From Purpureocillium takamizusanense (lineage: Eukaryota > Ascomycota > Sordariomycetes > Hypocreales > Ophiocordycipitaceae), in contig NC_063077.1 of the NCBI RefSeq assembly GCF_022605165.1, forward strand, positions 124,001 through 188,000: DNA of 64,000 nucleotides, read 5' to 3'. Positions 43,391-53,403 of this stretch are shown piece after piece (the first letter of the stretch is position 1; every line of letters begins with the position of its first letter). A program made the position numbers and the translations under genes. The notes beneath the pieces were generated by a model. The model had not been told where the DNA came from and ran no database searches. It worked only from the letters and a program-made list of their open reading frames with translations.

Positions 43391-45205
43391 GCGCGTCGGA
43401 CTGCATATCCGCCCGTGGATGGATGGATGGTTGGATCCAGCGGGTGTTGGGCCGTCACAAGCGCCGGCCACGTTGCCCCCCCGTCATCGAGCGGTCGGTT
43501 ACTTCCAGTTCAGTACTCTGTAGATGCACGCGTTGCATGACAGCTACAAGGGAGGGTTAGGGTGGTTTTGTTCAGGCCACCATCACCACCACCACCACCA
43601 CCACCACCAACACGTGGTGCAACCAAAGCTGCAGTTGTTCGGCCTTTACGACTCGTACTTCGTACTACTTCAATCATACATAAACGCACCGAGGCGCCCC
43701 GTCAGCCCGCCCGGGCGAAAGGTGTTCGTACTACGTAGCACCACGTACACCTACACGCGCAGTAGTAGGACACATGTACGAAGTACGGTTACTACTAGTC
43801 CTACATGTCGGTTCAGGTCACCAGGGGGGGGACGACGCTGCCATCCTGTCAAGATGCAAAGAAGAGGAACTAATGTATGCACGCGCTTCCTTGGGTCCGG
43901 TCTGCGTCTTGCTCGCTTCCTGCCAGCTGCATCGACACGGGACAGTACCAGAGTCCAGACCACCGCCGCCGCTGCCATGCCCTGTCCCCCAACCTAACAC
44001 CCCTGACGATTCCTCCTGCACCTGCACCTGCGCCTGCTCCTCCTGCATCTTGCTCCTTCTGCTGCTGCTGCTGCCCCCCGCATACGATGCCACGCGACGA
44101 TGTGTTACAGCTGGCGTTGCATTGCAGGAGAACCGGACGAACTGGTCGAAGATTGCCTCTTTTCCCTCCCCCCAGTCCTTCGGCCTGTTCGCTGCCTCGA
44201 CCGTAATCGGCTTCCCGGTCAGCCTGCGCCTCTCTCTGTTTCTGTGTCTCTCGCCCCTATCCCTTGAACAGTGCAAAAGCCTCCCTCTGGTTCACTTGCA
44301 GGGATCTCGTCCACGGAGAGTGCTGCTTATCACCTGTACTTTCGCTGCCACATAAAACTCGCGGTTAGAAAAGTACTTTTGATCTGTCTCGTAACATTCT
44401 GTTTCATTCAATCTTGGACACGCGCCTAGCACGAATGCCTCGGTAGCCGACGAGCATTACCTGCGAGAGCAGCGCGTTATCTGGGCGAGGCCTCAGCAGT
44501 AACACTGTTCGATTACTTTTCTGACACGCCCACTTTTTTGTCTCATTGTGCGCGGCGCCTGCCGCCTTTTCGCTTGGGCGGCCCGTTCCCAAAAATAAGA
44601 AAGCGGAGCGGGCGCCGCCCACGGATCCGCCCGACTTCCGCCCTTCCGCCCCGCCCCGCCCCGTCGCGCGTCCTCGTTGCCCCGTCAACGATCGGCGGCG
44701 CGTAAACATGCATTCACAGGTTGAATTGGCGGGTCCTTCCTTGTCCCTCCACCACGCGGGCACGCACGCACGCCTGCGGCCCCTCGCTCCCTTGTTGACG
44801 ATCATCACACAGCCAGCAGCGCAGCCATTGCTTTTTGCCAAACCGCCCCCCTTCCGGCCCGGTGACGACCGGTTCCACCGTGTTGACCTTCTTTTTTTTT
44901 TTCCCAACCTGCACCGACGCCTGATTGTCTCATTGTCGCAGTAGTAGTAGTTCTTCCTGCGCCCCTTTTCGCCCCTTTCTGCATCTGCATCTGCACATCA
45001 TCGCTGCATACCGTGCCCTCTTTTGGCTGCTACTGCTGCTGCGAATGACTCGCATTTGCGTCTGATCGCTATCGCAACAGTGACAGAGAGAGAGAGAAAG
45101 AAGACTGAGAGACAGCTCCCGCGTGCTGCGCGTCCGGGCCCCGCCCTTCGACGAGACTGCAACATCCATCCGTACAGACAAACAACTCCTTCGTCTGCGC
45201 ACGCC

Positions 45206-48200
45206 ATGGACGCCCACGGCAAGTCGACCATGTCCGCCGCGTCATCCTCGTCGACATCATCGCCCTCGGCGTCGCATAACCTCTTCGAGGTCTACCTGCG
45301 CCTACGTCCGCCCCCCGCGGGCGCCACGGCAGCAGCGCTCGCAGACGATCGCATCTTGAACGTCGAGAAGCCAGACGATGACGACGACGATGGCGAGAGC
45401 GCACCAAACACCCGAGGCGCGGCGGCCGCGCGGCGCGGTCGGCCGTCACACATCACGCTCAACCCCCCGACGGACCGGCGGCGCGCCATCGAAAAGTTTG
45501 CCTTTACGCGCGTGTTCGAGGAGGACGCGACCCAGCTCGACGTCTTCCACTGCGCAGAGATTGCCTCCCTGGCCGAGGGCGTGCTCGCGCCCCAGGGCGG
45601 AGAGGGCACCGACGCCGTCGTCGCGACGCTCGGCGTCACGGGCTCTGGAAAGGTGAGCATGATGGCTTCCCACAACGGGCCTTGTATATGCTTTATATAT
45701 CCCCTTCACCGTCCTTTGCGATGTGTCTGCTGACCGGGGGATGAACATGAAATTTTGCAGACGCACACCATCCTCGGCTCAAAACACCAGCGCGGCCTGA
45801 CGCAGCTCGCCCTAGACGTCCTGTTCCGCTCCATCGGCCCCAACATGCTCGCCGCCGCCGACCTGCCGGCTGTGCTCGAGTCGCTGCAAGCCTGCGACCC
45901 GTCCGAGTCGGCGCTCAGCACTGCGCCGCAGTTTCTCGAGTCGACGTATGCCGACAACAACAGCAACAACAACCTCGGACACTCGCGGACGGGGTCGCGC
46001 GCCGGCACCCCCATGATTGTACGCTCCCCACCCGCTTCTGCTTCTGCTTCTGCTTCTTCTTCTTTTATGTTGCAACATGCGCTGCGGATCGTCTGTCCTC
46101 CGGCCACATCTTCGATGCTACTGCCGTCGTCGCCGCCGTCGTATAGCCGCGATGCTGTTCCCGGCGCGTACCCGGACTCGACGCCCTCGAGCCCCAAGAG
46201 CATCCGGATCGTCAGCGAGACGGACCACAACCTCGCGCTCAAGAAGCGCTAGGAGAGCTTCCAGACGCGCGAGGGCCCGGCCGTCTCGCCTCAGAGCCGC
46301 ACGCAGATACCCAAGCGGGCCGCTGCTGTTGCTACCACGGCCGCCGCTGCTGTACAAAAACACTTCATGTCGTTGACCGCCGCGAGCCGCGTCCGGACAG
46401 CTGCTAAACAAGACTCCAAGGGCGAACACGGCGTCTCCTCGCCGCCTCCGAAGCGTCACCTCCAACAACCCTCGATGCTCCCGCAGTCCCCCGACGTCAG
46501 CGGCGTGCACATCTCGTGCGACCCGTCGGCCGAGTACGTCATCGTGGTGTCCATGTACGAAGTCCACAACGACCGCATCTACGACCTCCTCACGCCGCCC
46601 ATCAAGTCCGTCGCCACCAAGGACATGCGCCGGCGGCCCCTGCTCTTCAAGTCGACGGAGCTCTCACCCGACCGCAAGGTGGTGGCCGGCCTGCGCAAGG
46701 TGGTGTGCACGAGCTTCCGGGACGCCATCCTGGTGCTCGAGGCCGGGCTCATGGAGCGCAGGGTCACGGGCACGGGCAGCAATAGCGTGTCGAGCCGCAG
46801 CCACGGCTTCTTTTGCTTCGACGTCAAGAAGCGCGCGCGCAGTCGCAGGCCAGGTGGTGGTAGCGGCGGCGGCTACTGGGGTGGCAGCAAGCTCACCATC
46901 GTCGACCTGGCCGGCAGCGAGCGGGCCAGGGAGGCCAAGACGCAGGGCGCCACGCTGGTCGAGGCGGGCAAGATCAACGAGAGCCTCATGTATCTCGGAC
47001 AGTGTCTGCAGACGCAGAGTGAGGCGGGCACATCCTCCAAGGTATGTCTTGTCTCTCTCTGCCTGAATCATCTTGTCTTACGACCAAGTGAGTGTCGCAA
47101 CCCCTGACTGACTGACTGGCATCTGCAGCCCAACGTTGTCCCTTACAGGCAGTGCAAGCTTACCGAGCTCCTCTTTTCCAACTCATTTCCGTCTTCGTCG
47201 TCGTCGTCAACTCACCCCCAAGGCCCGCGGCGCAGTCCTCAGCGCGGCGTCATGATTGTTACGGCCGACCCGCGAGGCGACTTTAATGCCACGTCTCAGA
47301 TCCTCCGATACAGCGCCCTCGCTCGCGAAGTGACGGTACCGCGCATCCCGTCCATTACCGCCACGATCCTGGCCACGTCGCCGCCTCTGGGCAACAGCCT
47401 GGCGTCGAGCACGACGCAGCAGCAGCATCAGCAACAACAGCATCACCACCACCCGCGGCCGTTCATGCCCCCCGGCGGTCACCACGCGGGCGCGGGCGCG
47501 ACGCATCGAAACCACACGCCGCCGATGAACGCCGATGAGCGGGCGACCATGGAGATTGCGGCGCTGGAGATTGCGCGCATGAGCGACGAGATCGACCAGC
47601 TGAGGGACGAGGTAGAGAGGCAGACGGAGGCGAGGAACGTGGCCGAGGCGCACCTCCTCAGCATGGAGGACCGCCTGCTGGACCTCGAGGCCGCCATCCG
47701 CGACGAGTGCGCGACCGAGTTCGAGCAGCGGCTCGCGGTCGAGCTGGCGCGCTTCAAGGCCTCCCTCGCGCTGGAGCACGAGCGCAGCGAAGAGCATTGG
47801 GACCGCAAGGTGGACGTCCTGGAGCGCGGGCTCGACGACACTCACCACCATCACCAGCAGCAGCAACATCCCGTCGCCTACGTGGACCTCGACAGTGACG
47901 GCGACAAGGAGAACGTGCTGGTCGAGGACCTGGCGCAGGAGGTGGAGCGCCTGCGCAGGGACAATGCCGTGCTCAAGAGGGAGCTCGCGGGGAGGACGCC
48001 GTGCCGTCGCGCGCCCCTCGCCGAGAGGGAGGACGTTTCCTCATCCCAGCACGGCGGCAGCAACAATAACTCGCCCGTGGGGAGCCTGGGCCGCAGGCTG
48101 GAGAGGATGCGCGTCGGGAGCCCGGCGGTGGCGGACGCGCAGCTCCAGCAGCGTGCGAGGGACGTGAGCAGCGGGAGCCCGACCAAGAAGGTGAGGAGGC

Positions 48201-48238
48201 TGGCGGCGAAGCGGTGGGAGGAGGTTGACGATCAGTGA
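45206..48238 (+). pseudogene. Kinesin motor protein interrupted by an in-frame TAG
   Basis: Microtubule motor of the kinesin superfamily. Three exons (45206-45652, 45761-47041, 47129-48238) are in phase and would encode 945 codons including one internal stop. The motor domain has LFEVYLRLRPP at its start, P-loop GVTGSGK|T split by intron 1, switch I NSVSSRSH, switch II DLAGSE and PYRQCKLTELL. A coiled coil (about 47520-47840: EIARMSDEIDQLRDEVERQ...) and a second heptad region follow, with a Ser/Pro tail. Codon 313 is TAG (46250-46252). The frame and GC3 bias continue unbroken on both sides (LALKKR stop ESFQTREG), so one base change, sequencing error or readthrough is implied. As written, the product stops before switch I and cannot be a motor. 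Subfamily not assigned; an insert separates the P-loop part from switch I. Confidence 0.8.
46250..46252 (+). other. In-frame premature TAG in the kinesin gene
   Basis: CGC TAG GAG AGC in the kinesin frame. No donor/acceptor pair that keeps phase removes it: the nearest candidate intron (46019-46146) would shift the frame and does not include the stop. Confidence 0.85.
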
Positions 48239-48922
48239 GACTCTTTTCGTCCAGGCATTTGCCTATGCGGCTTCCTCCCTGCCCCCGGGAGATGACGCTG
48301 GCGTGGAGATGGTTAGTCTGTACGAGTGAGTGCGTGGCGTGTGGAAGGACAGAGAGAGCCTGGTCTGGTGGAGGCATCAAAAAGACGGAGATAAAGTGCC
48401 GCTGGGGGGTTGGACATATACCCGGGTCTAATTGCGAGCTTGCTTGTTTTGCTTGTTTTGAGTTGTTGGCAGGATATGAGTGTGTAACTAGCTATGTTGT
48501 GTTCTGATGGCGCTCAATGGACTACGACGGCTCGGGAACGAGTCGCTGGTTGGTCCTACGTTGACTGCATGCGATCCCTACAGTAAGTTAGATGAAAAAC
48601 TGGACGACAAAGCGTGACAACCGCAAACACTCTAATGCGCGGGGGCGTCGTGGGGGCCGTAAGCGAAGAAAGAAAGAAGACAGCGAGGCAGCTTATTATG
48701 CGCGGCAATGCGCCGGCACTCTCAAGTGTCAATTCAAAGAGCGCGGACGGTAGCGACAAGTCCAACAAGTCCCCTGCTCCTGCTTGCGACCGGCCGAGCT
48801 TAAACTCCTTGCTCGAGGAAAGGAGAACTCCATACAACGATCGGAAGCGCCGTGCATCCCCCACAGGCCCACGCACCATAGTAGTGAGTCGCTGCGGGGT
48901 TCCTCCTCCTCTTCCATCTTCA
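48239..48922. other. Intergenic between convergent kinesin and micro-exon genes
   Basis: 3' regions of both genes. A 127-codon minus-strand frame (48556-48939) overlaps here; it would be used only if the micro-exon gene were read in another phase (see findings). Confidence 0.45.
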
Positions 48923-50631
48923 TCAAAGCGTTGTAGCATGCGCTCTCTGCGTAGGGATCAAGTCAGTCAGTTAGTCAGTCAGCCCGGCATCGTACTTGGA
49001 GAGGGCTGCCTGAAAGGGGATTTGACGGGACGTACCTTGACGTCGTCGCACTGAGATGGCGTTGTGAGTTCATGACAATATCCAAGTATTTGCGGTTTGC
49101 GGTCGTGAGACTGGGTGTTAGTCGCGGGGGAGGGGGACTTACGCACTGGGAGACGAGAGATGGTTAGGACATGGTCTGCAGCAGAAGCTTCATGTTGAAG
49201 GGTAGGGGGGGTAGAGGGGGGATGGGGGAAGGGGTGCTTACTCGCTAGATGGATCAAGGAGCGTGGTGTGGTTAGACGCCGATAGAAGGCGGGTTACTCG
49301 GTCGCTATCATTGTTGATGGGGGACATGTGGTTACTTACGCACTGGTTGTTGCCGGGCAGTTAGTTGACGAGACTGGACGGTAGTGTATTGGGGGGTCAG
49401 GGACTTACTGGCTGCGTTGGTGGACACGACATGTCAGTGAGTCACGGAGGTTCAATAACATGTCGAGCACGGCGTAGGGGATAACTCACAGGCTGTGCAA
49501 CACGACGGGGAGTCAGTGCACCATCGCAACGGCTTTTTGTGTTTGTATTTTTTATTGGAAGAGAGGGACTTACCGGCTAGAAGTGACAGTGGTGTCAAAG
49601 TTATCCCCACGGGTACATTTCATCGTGTCGAATTGCGCCTGTACTTACAGCCTGAAGGTGGGGTGGCACAGTATGTCAGCGTGGGTGCAGCTGACGCGGC
49701 CGGATGCTGAGGCACAGGTGGGGGAACTTACACACTGGGAATGGCATCCTTCGTCAGTGTCTCATCTCGCAGTCATCATGATCGCTGCATGATGGGGTGA
49801 GTCCACTCACTTTCTGCGCGCAAGTTAGCAATGCGCTCTGTCTAACAAGATCAATGTGGCCATGGCATATGCCCAAAGGTGGGTGAACTTACACACTGTC
49901 GTTACCGGGCGGCTTAGTATCGATGTGACGCCAGGGGTTGAGTCAAATACTCACGCACTACAGCCGTCGACTCTTCAGCGTCATAATATTGTGGGTGTGT
50001 TTGAGTAGTTGGGCAGACGTACGTTCTATTCGGGTCAGCGGCGGAGGCCAGTGGCGAGGTCCGACAGCGAGAGCGCCGCAGGATGGGGCCGTGGTTGGCA
50101 ACTCACACACTAGAAGGCGGACGATCAGATTTAAAAGCTATAATCGCGGGTAACTTCCGATGAAAAGTTGGCCGTTGACTTACGCTCTATAATAACGGTT
50201 GTCTCTGTTCAGTACAATGGTCTCACCACGCGCCATGGACCAAGGCACAGCGACGTACCGGCTTCGGTTGCCGAAGAAGCAGGGCGTTAGTCTTCTGTTA
50301 TAGAATTCATCCAAGTGAATGCAGGCCGCGGCAGGAGGCTCACATCCTGCAGTGCCATTCTTGGTCAGCATACGGTAGGCTTCGAGCGCAACCGAAGAAA
50401 AAGCAAGAGCACTTACACACTGCATTCGCGTTGTTAGTGTCACACGTCAATATTATCTGTCGCCCACACCTACAGCCTTTGCGCAAGTCAGCATCCCGTC
50501 TCAATAGTTCCGCACGACCCCGTCGGGCACGCAACTCGTTTGTCCAAAACCAGGTCCAGCGACCTTTCTCCCAGCGGATTCGCCGCCGCAAGACCGACAA
50601 AGGCAGCCAGGGCAACGTAGATGAGCTTCAT
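48923..50631 (-). CDS. Micro-exon gene for an ultra-cysteine-rich secreted peptide precursor
   Basis: Proposed structure: 21 exons, 20 introns, 62 residues. Exon 1 (50536-50631) encodes a signal peptide (MKLIYVALAAFVGLAAA) and a pro-segment ending in the Kex2-type site DKR. Then come 18 exons of exactly 3 nt: 50474-50476, 50417-50419, 50344-50346, 50259-50261, 50184-50186, 50107-50109, 50023-50025, 49955-49957, 49893-49895, 49811-49813, 49732-49734, 49649-49651, 49574-49576, 49490-49492, 49409-49411, 49340-49342, 49242-49244, 49143-49145. A 15-nt exon (49036-49050) and a last exon (48923-48946) follow. The single-codon exons encode 7 Cys, 4 Pro, 2 Ala and one each of Asp, Ser, Asn, Lys, Arg; an eighth Cys opens the 15-nt exon, which ends Lys before an Arg, making a second dibasic site. 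Every intron (54-96 nt) has a YAG or AAG acceptor and a GT donor (9 GTAAGT, 4 GTGAGT, 3 GTACGT, others GTGAGC, GTAAGC, GTAGGT, GTTGCG), and most have a CTNAY branch site. The exon 1 donor (GTTGCG) is the weakest point. No known family recognised. Confidence 0.78.
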
Positions 50632-51797
50632 GGTCACTTAAACCGTCGTATAGTAAGTGAAAAGGGACCAGGAATCGTGCTTCAAAGGCAGGTTATAATA
50701 TCTGTAGGCGATTTCGAGGAGATGCATTCGATCAAAGGGCCGGACATGTAGGTTTTCTCCACGGCGATGATCTCATGCTTATTATACCCTCGAAACGCAG
50801 CGCGACACCAAACTGGCTCTAGCTCCCATCCAGTCTTCCTAGCATGCTAGAGGGTATACGGGAGGGAGGTGAGAACATTACGTTGGACCAAGACGCACGC
50901 TTTGCCGGCTCGTCACACACGCAGCTCTTCGTCGCCCAAACAGTTGTGCCGGTCTGTCCGGATCGATGGCCTGCCGAGAGGCGACGCGCCGTGGTCTCAC
51001 CGGGGACTGCCTACCCCAGGGAGAGGCCGAGACGGCCTTGACCGAAACTTTGAACTTTGTTGTCCGGCGCTCGCCTCCGGTTGGAGTTGCTTTCGACCCC
51101 GTCGACAAAACAGTGAGTAAGCTGATGCTCCCTGTGGAAGGCACCCGAGTGGGCAAAGGTACTACAAACGAGGTGGAGAAATGTCTTGGATGCCATCTCA
51201 AGAGCTTTTTGCCGTCGGTGTCGACTCCCCACAGGCGAAGAAGACTGACTTTGTTCCGGCCATGGACTAAAGGTTTTCTATAAATGTATCATGAATGTCA
51301 GCCAGCCTGCGATACAGTGCAAAAAGTGAGGCTTAAAGACCCCCAATGCCCGCCACCTCATGTTCCCGCGCTCGATGCGGCCGCGGGCGAGAATAGAGCA
51401 AGTATTGCTGGCGTGTTGAGTGAGGTCCCAAAGCGACTCGCAGACGGGTGCCCGCGACTTGAGATTAACTCAAGCAAGGTTGGCACACAGTTCATGACGT
51501 GAAGCACGTTTATCCACCACACATGCAGTCTGCCAACATGAAGCAATATATCGAAACGGCAAGTCACTCATTACGACCAGCCACATCTACGTACCAAAAA
51601 ATAAAATAAAAAAATGGAGTATGAGGCGAATTCGGTCTATTCTGTCGCAATTGCAATTGCTGTCTCCTTTCCGAAAGGAAAGGTCCTAAGCTGAGATGTT
51701 TCTCGTTACAGGTCACACTCCCTCCAACACCAGAAGCCCCCATTCAGTTCCTTCCGCTCCGCTGCTGCAAGAGGCAGTTTTCACCTCACGCTCAGGG
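50632..51797. other. Intergenic between the micro-exon gene and small secreted gene A
   Basis: Promoter of the micro-exon gene on its left and 3' side of gene A on its right. AT-rich block at 51595-51620. No codon-biased frame or splice ladder found. Confidence 0.45.
50779..50786 (-). promoter_or_regulatory. Possible TATA element of the micro-exon gene
   Basis: TATAATAA on the minus strand about 150 nt upstream of the ATG; a second AT-rich element (TATTATAA) lies near 50693-50700. Confidence 0.35.
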
Positions 51798-52341
51798 TTA
51801 ACACTCAACGTCAAACTCTAGCTTTTTCTCGTCGATGAGCCTCGCGATGCACTTATCCGTCTTGCACTACATGCCGAACCAGATCAGCACTCAACTCGCG
51901 GAACAACAAGCCCCATTTTGCTGCAGACGGGTATCTTACCTTGGCACCGCCTGGGCAGAGTCGTTCAACCACGTATGAGTACTGAAACACGAGGTCGCCG
52001 TCATTCGCTCTACTGGCGAATTTTTCGTGATAAAAGGTGCAGAAACCCTCATTGCATGTCTACTCCAGGGGTCAGAGAGCAATCTTTTGTTTTTCTAGCG
52101 GCGGCGGCGTGTTCGAGCACACTAGATTACTTACTCCCTCGGCTGCCTTGTTGCGTGCCGCACAATAAGCTATGGCGTCCGCCTCTTTCATGAGGTTGAT
52201 GTCGTTTTTGTCGTTGTTGTCGTCGCTGTCGCTGTCGCTGTAGTCCTTGTTCTTGTTCTTGTGCTTGTGCTTGTCGCCGACGGCGATCGCGCCATCGAAC
52301 AGCGCCCCCAGAAATAGAACCGTGAAAGCAAGAGCGACCAT
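51798..52341 (-). CDS. Small secreted cysteine-rich protein, three exons (family member A)
   Basis: 131 residues. Exon 1 (52135-52341): signal peptide MVALAFTVLFLGALFDGAIA, then a charged HK/KN/SD-repeat segment (HKHKNKNK, SDSDSDD) and LMKEADAIAYCAARNK; donor GTAAGT. Exon 2 (51940-52059) begins TCNEGFC and ends CPGGAK; donor GTAAGA. Exon 3 (51798-51866) starts at a Cys codon: CKTDKC...DVEC, stop directly after the last Cys. Intron 1 (75 nt) has CTCTGAC and TAG, intron 2 (73 nt) has TGCTGAT and TAG; all junctions are phase 0. The downstream cysteines follow C-x4-C-x(n)-C-x5-(intron)-C-x4-C-x15-C, matching members B and C. The His/Lys/Asp-rich linker is unique to this member. Function unknown; likely secreted. 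A TATTAAAG lies ~70 nt upstream. Confidence 0.78.
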
Positions 52342-53403
52342 GATGAGGGGTGATTTGATTGAACTGGGACCCTGCCGATAACACGATTGCATTTGTCGCG
52401 GATGGTCATCACTTTAATAGTCGGCTCGTCAGGTCTGGTGAATACGTAAGTCGGGGGCGTGCGCGGTTCGCGCCTCGACCTGGGCGTGTTAGCACGAGCG
52501 ACATCGAGATTCATCATCATCAACAACGTAAGAGACGACACATTGAGAAGTGGAGGAGGGCGGGGGAGGCGATCGGCAGCAGCTACGTACAGCACCCCAC
52601 TGACATGTCGACACCCGAAAATGGTTTCATGACATATACGATCCCCCATGATGCAAAATCTATTTCCCCAGACAGGCTCGTGCGGCCCCAGGCGGAGGGG
52701 AAATCCGGTCTTGAACTATGCGTCGTGTATGTAATATTTAGCGGTGTGCTCACGGGACACAGGTCAGTGCGGTGCTTTTGTACGTATAAAGTTACCAAGG
52801 TATGACAACATGCTTATTTTCTGTCATGTTCCCCAGGTTCGCTCCGCCGACAAGATCCGATCGTTGCATCTGCCGATGGCTCGGCTCCTGTTCAACGCCA
52901 GTCGGCTTTCGGCTTCGGCTTGCCCGCCCAAGCTCTTGTGTCTATGCGCACGGAATTGTATGCCAAGATTCGTTGAAGATCATGTGGCGATAGTATATGC
53001 GAGTATAATGGGTTGCCAGAAGCGCACGGAACCCCTGAAAGGTATGGTGTCTCACGGTATGGCGCCAGTCGAGTCGCAGACTGCTCAACAGTAGAGCAGA
53101 CAATAATCAGGCGCAACATAGTTACTGCATCTTACGAAACAAGCAATTACAAAACAGTCAATGTCCAAGAGCGTTACCCCTGCTACTTCTCAATTTTGAC
53201 GCAGCTAAAACAAAATACAGCCCGTGCTTCCATATGTGCTCCGCAGTTCATGTTGCTCACCCCGAAATCCGCCCAACGAAGCAGTGCGTGGCAACGGGTC
53301 GCCGCCAGCTAAAGCCGTTTTTCTTAACGTGACCCAGCCCCGTGAATCCCCTGCCACATCAGTGAGAGTCGCAACTCGCCGCCGGCTTTTGCGTTTGAGC
53401 CGA
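52342..53403. other. Intergenic between small secreted genes A and C
   Basis: No biased frame on either strand. Carries the promoter of gene A. Confidence 0.45.

Larger units (their letters stand above)
40860..45205. other. Intergenic, 4.3 kb, repeat-rich
   Basis: Shared upstream region of galactose oxidase (minus) and kinesin (plus). Besides the promoter elements it holds short simple repeats: GGGC runs (41333-41352, 42505-42530), CAGGCAGG (42983-43000), CATGCATC (43270-43305), the octamer array at 43310 and (CAC)n at 43579-43608. No codon-biased frame was found. Confidence 0.5.

Noticed and set aside
42286..43458. 390-codon minus-strand frame with a QADRQTGR repeat
   Set aside because: Runs through the GTCTGCCT minisatellite; no codon bias, no domain, no signal of a gene.
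46019..46146. Extra intron in kinesin exon 2
   Set aside because: It has GTACGC and TATAG ends, but its length of 128 nt would shift the frame away from the well-biased SIRIVSETDHN stretch, and it does not cover the TAG.
48923..50631. Array as a CRISPR-like or satellite repeat
   Set aside because: Unit spacing varies (57-99 bp) and there is no conserved repeat sequence; what recurs is splice-site grammar plus codons in one phase.
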